Source of the DNA: Agrobacterium tumefaciens_K
Lineage (GTDB): Bacteria; Pseudomonadota; Alphaproteobacteria; Rhizobiales; Rhizobiaceae
NCBI RefSeq assembly: GCF_031801495.1
Contig: NZ_JAOEGC010000002.1
Span: 2,666,001-2,730,000 of the forward strand
Length of the DNA: 64,000 nt
Direction of reading: 5' to 3'
The translations under genes were made by a program, and so were the position numbers. This document shows positions 62,542 through 64,000 of the stretch, piece by piece. Each line of letters opens with the position of its first letter. Position 1 is the stretch's first letter. The notes beneath the pieces were generated by a model. The model saw only the letters and a list, made by a program, of their open reading frames with translations. It was not told the DNA's origin and did not search any database.

Positions 62542-63273
62542 TCACTGTCTAGTTGAATATGCGGTGATGGTTCTTTCCGCATCTTCTATAGCATCCGGTG
62601 TGCCGACAGTAATCCATTGACCGACAAGCGGGAGGCCGAAAAGCCGGTTCCCGGCGATGGCGCGGTCGAAATAGATGTTGAGGTTGAAGGCATCCGCAGG
62701 TGCGTCGTCCAGCAGCTGGCTATCCATGGCAATCGCACCGGCATAAACGACCGGATGCGGTTCGCCTTCATGATAGCGAGACAAGCGGCCATCCGCGGCG
62801 AGGTTGAAATCTTTTTTGCCGTTGTGCCCGGTGGTGCGATCCATGTCGACGCAGAGCATCGCCATGTCCATTCGCTCCGGGTCGAAGAATTCGGCAAGCT
62901 TCTGCAGGCTTGTCTTCTCGCCGGGTCGTTCTCCGATCCAGAACAGATCGGCGTTCATGACGAGTACCGGCCCGGGGGATAGAAGCTTCAGACCCTTGGC
63001 CAGACCGCCACCGGAATTCATCAGCTCGGCCCGCTCGTCCGAAATCAGGATCTCGGCATCCTTGCGGGTTTTTAGATGCGTAAGCATCTGGTCCGCATGG
63101 TGGTGAACATTGATGGCGATCGTTTCCACACCCGCGGCAACCAGAACGTCGAGCGCATAGTCGATCATCGGCTTTCCGGCGATCTTGACGAGTGGCTTCG
63201 GGATCGTATCGGTGATGGGGCGCATTCTTGTACCAAGACCCGCTGCCAGCACCATTGCCTGTCTGATCGTCAT
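62542..63273 (-). CDS. murU: Nucleotidyltransferase, MurNAc-1-phosphate uridylyltransferase (MurU)-like
   Basis: A 243-residue sugar-1-phosphate nucleotidyltransferase with the G-x-G-x-R-M signature (VLAAGLGTRMRPITD, residues 8-22), KPLVKIAGKPMID, and VLVMNADLFW for metal binding. It pairs with the upstream phosphotransferase gene exactly as AmgK pairs with MurU in cell-wall recycling pathways that make UDP-MurNAc and bypass de novo synthesis. The assignment rests on that pairing and general similarity; other NDP-sugar products are possible. Confidence 0.82.
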   Translation of the reverse strand: MTIRQAMVLAAGLGTRMRPITDTIPKPLVKIAGKPMIDYALDVLVAAGVETIAINVHHHADQMLTHLKTRKDAEILISDERAELMNSGGGLAKGLKLLSPGPVLVMNADLFWIGERPGEKTSLQKLAEFFDPERMDMAMLCVDMDRTTGHNGKKDFNLAADGRLSRYHEGEPHPVVYAGAIAMDSQLLDDAPADAFNLNIYFDRAIAGNRLFGLPLVGQWITVGTPDAIEDAERTITAYSTRQ

Positions 63274-63286
63274 GTCGAAAGCTTTG

Positions 63287-64000
63287 CTATGAATTGAGGT
63301 CTACGCCAGCGCCTGAAAGCCAGCCGCGCAACGGCGCAAGATCGGGATGCGCCAACGCGGAGCGAAGATAGGCGAGGGTGCGAGGCATGTGTTTCATGTA
63401 ACCCGGCTTGCCGTCTCGCTTCATCAGCCGCACCCATATGCCCACCAGCTTGCAGTTTCGCTGCGCGCTCATGATCGCGAAGGCTTTGAGGAATGCCGCT
63501 TCGTCAAAGACAGGATTCCTGCGGCGAATGTCGAGATAATGCTGCATCAGACGCGCTTGAAGGTCGGGTGAAATCGTCACCCGCGCATCCTGAACGATGG
63601 AGGCCAGATCATAGGCACTGGGCCCGATCATCGCGTCCTGAAAATCGATGAGGCCGACCTGACCGATTCCGGATTTATCGTTTTGCCAAAGGATGTTGGG
63701 CGAATGAAAATCGCGCAGCAGCAGGCCGGTTTCCGTACCGGAAAGCGCTTCGATCAACTGATCCCAGACAGCGAAATACGCCTGTTTTTCGCTTTCATCG
63801 ATCTTATCGACGCCGCGAATATGTGGCAGATACCATTCCACCAGCAACGAGGTTTCGATTTTCATCGCATCCGGGTCAAAGGGCGGCACGTTATAACTCG
63901 TGCCATCGGTAAGCGCGATGGAACCAGGGGCGGGGGCTTCATGCAGGGCAGCGAGACACGCAACGCTTTGCAGATAGCGCTCCTCGATGGGGATGCCTTC
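63287..64000 (-). CDS. amgK: AmgK-like aminoglycoside-phosphotransferase-family kinase (5' part outside window)
   Basis: The reading frame is open from the right window edge to its stop at 63287 (238 codons). The Brenner-type catalytic loop LLRDFHSPNILWQ and the following metal aspartate in GLIDFQDAMIGPSAYDLASI mark an APH/choline-kinase fold. Next to a MurU-like gene, a role as N-acetylmuramate/N-acetylglucosamine 1-kinase (AmgK) is the best inference. In related rhizobia an APH domain is often fused to an N-terminal TsaE ATPase domain; that part would be outside the window. Confidence 0.82.
   Translation of the reverse strand, partial: EGIPIEERYLQSVACLAALHEAPAPGSIALTDGTSYNVPPFDPDAMKIETSLLVEWYLPHIRGVDKIDESEKQAYFAVWDQLIEALSGTETGLLLRDFHSPNILWQNDKSGIGQVGLIDFQDAMIGPSAYDLASIVQDARVTISPDLQARLMQHYLDIRRRNPVFDEAAFLKAFAIMSAQRNCKLVGIWVRLMKRDGKPGYMKHMPRTLAYLRSALAHPDLAPLRGWLSGAGVDLNS

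Noticed and set aside
1..64000. Search for tRNA, rRNA, CRISPR arrays, transposases and phage genes
   Set aside because: None seen by eye: no repeat arrays, no transposase-like proteins, and the gaps between genes are too short or lack cloverleaf features.

Overview
The window is a 64 kb piece of a circular chromosome from an alphaproteobacterium of the Rhizobium/Agrobacterium group. This is inferred from the gene order hemE / origin / PPSR / maf / aroE / coaE / dnaQ / secB, the parAB-rsmG-mnmG-mnmE-rho block beside it, alphaproteobacterial-type AddAB, AccD and HemJ proteins, and the cob nomenclature-type aerobic B12 genes. No rRNA, tRNA, insertion sequence, prophage or CRISPR array was seen.

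Layout. (1) 1-8635: aerobic cobalamin genes. cobN (cut by the window edge), cobW and a CRSC/NCLANC ferredoxin-like DUF1636 gene run leftward behind a cobalamin riboswitch (about 4222-4428). cobO, cobQ and cobC run rightward and cobD leftward. (2) 8617-20475: a sugar regulon. A nine-gene leftward operon (ABC transporter, aldose dehydrogenase, lactonase, Zn-dehydrogenase, tagaturonate-reductase-like protein, mutarotase, L-fuconate dehydratase) faces a rightward FadR-type regulator plus a UxaA-type dehydratase. Together they read as a branched pathway for L-fucose and its 6-hydroxy analogue L-galactose. (3) 20559-35543: almost everything is leftward: purH, a heparinase-like gene, rsmB, htpX, parB, parA, rsmG, mnmG, mnmE, rho, hemJ, hemE. 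(4) 35544-35952: a gene-free, AT-rich stretch with several near-consensus DnaA boxes, taken as the chromosomal origin. (5) 35953-55354: mostly rightward: PPSR, maf, aroE, coaE, dnaQ, timA, mltA, an Smr gene, an XRE regulator, gyrB, an FAH-family hydrolase, phaZ, a YgjP-type metallopeptidase, trpF-trpB-trpA, accD, folC. secB, fxsA and a nitroreductase run the other way. (6) 55404-64000: leftward trxA, addA, addB, murU-like and amgK-like genes, the last one cut by the window edge.

How it fits together. Transcription diverges from the origin on both sides. Around it lie five close matches to the ParB-binding parS palindrome (29110, 31089, 37403, 46246, 50096), next to the parAB genes that use them. 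Two of these sites carry the TGA stop codon of a neighbouring gene inside the site, and two lie within the first codons of rsmG and aroE. The most interesting points are this overlap of centromere sites with coding signals, the origin itself, and the branched deoxy-sugar/sugar operon.
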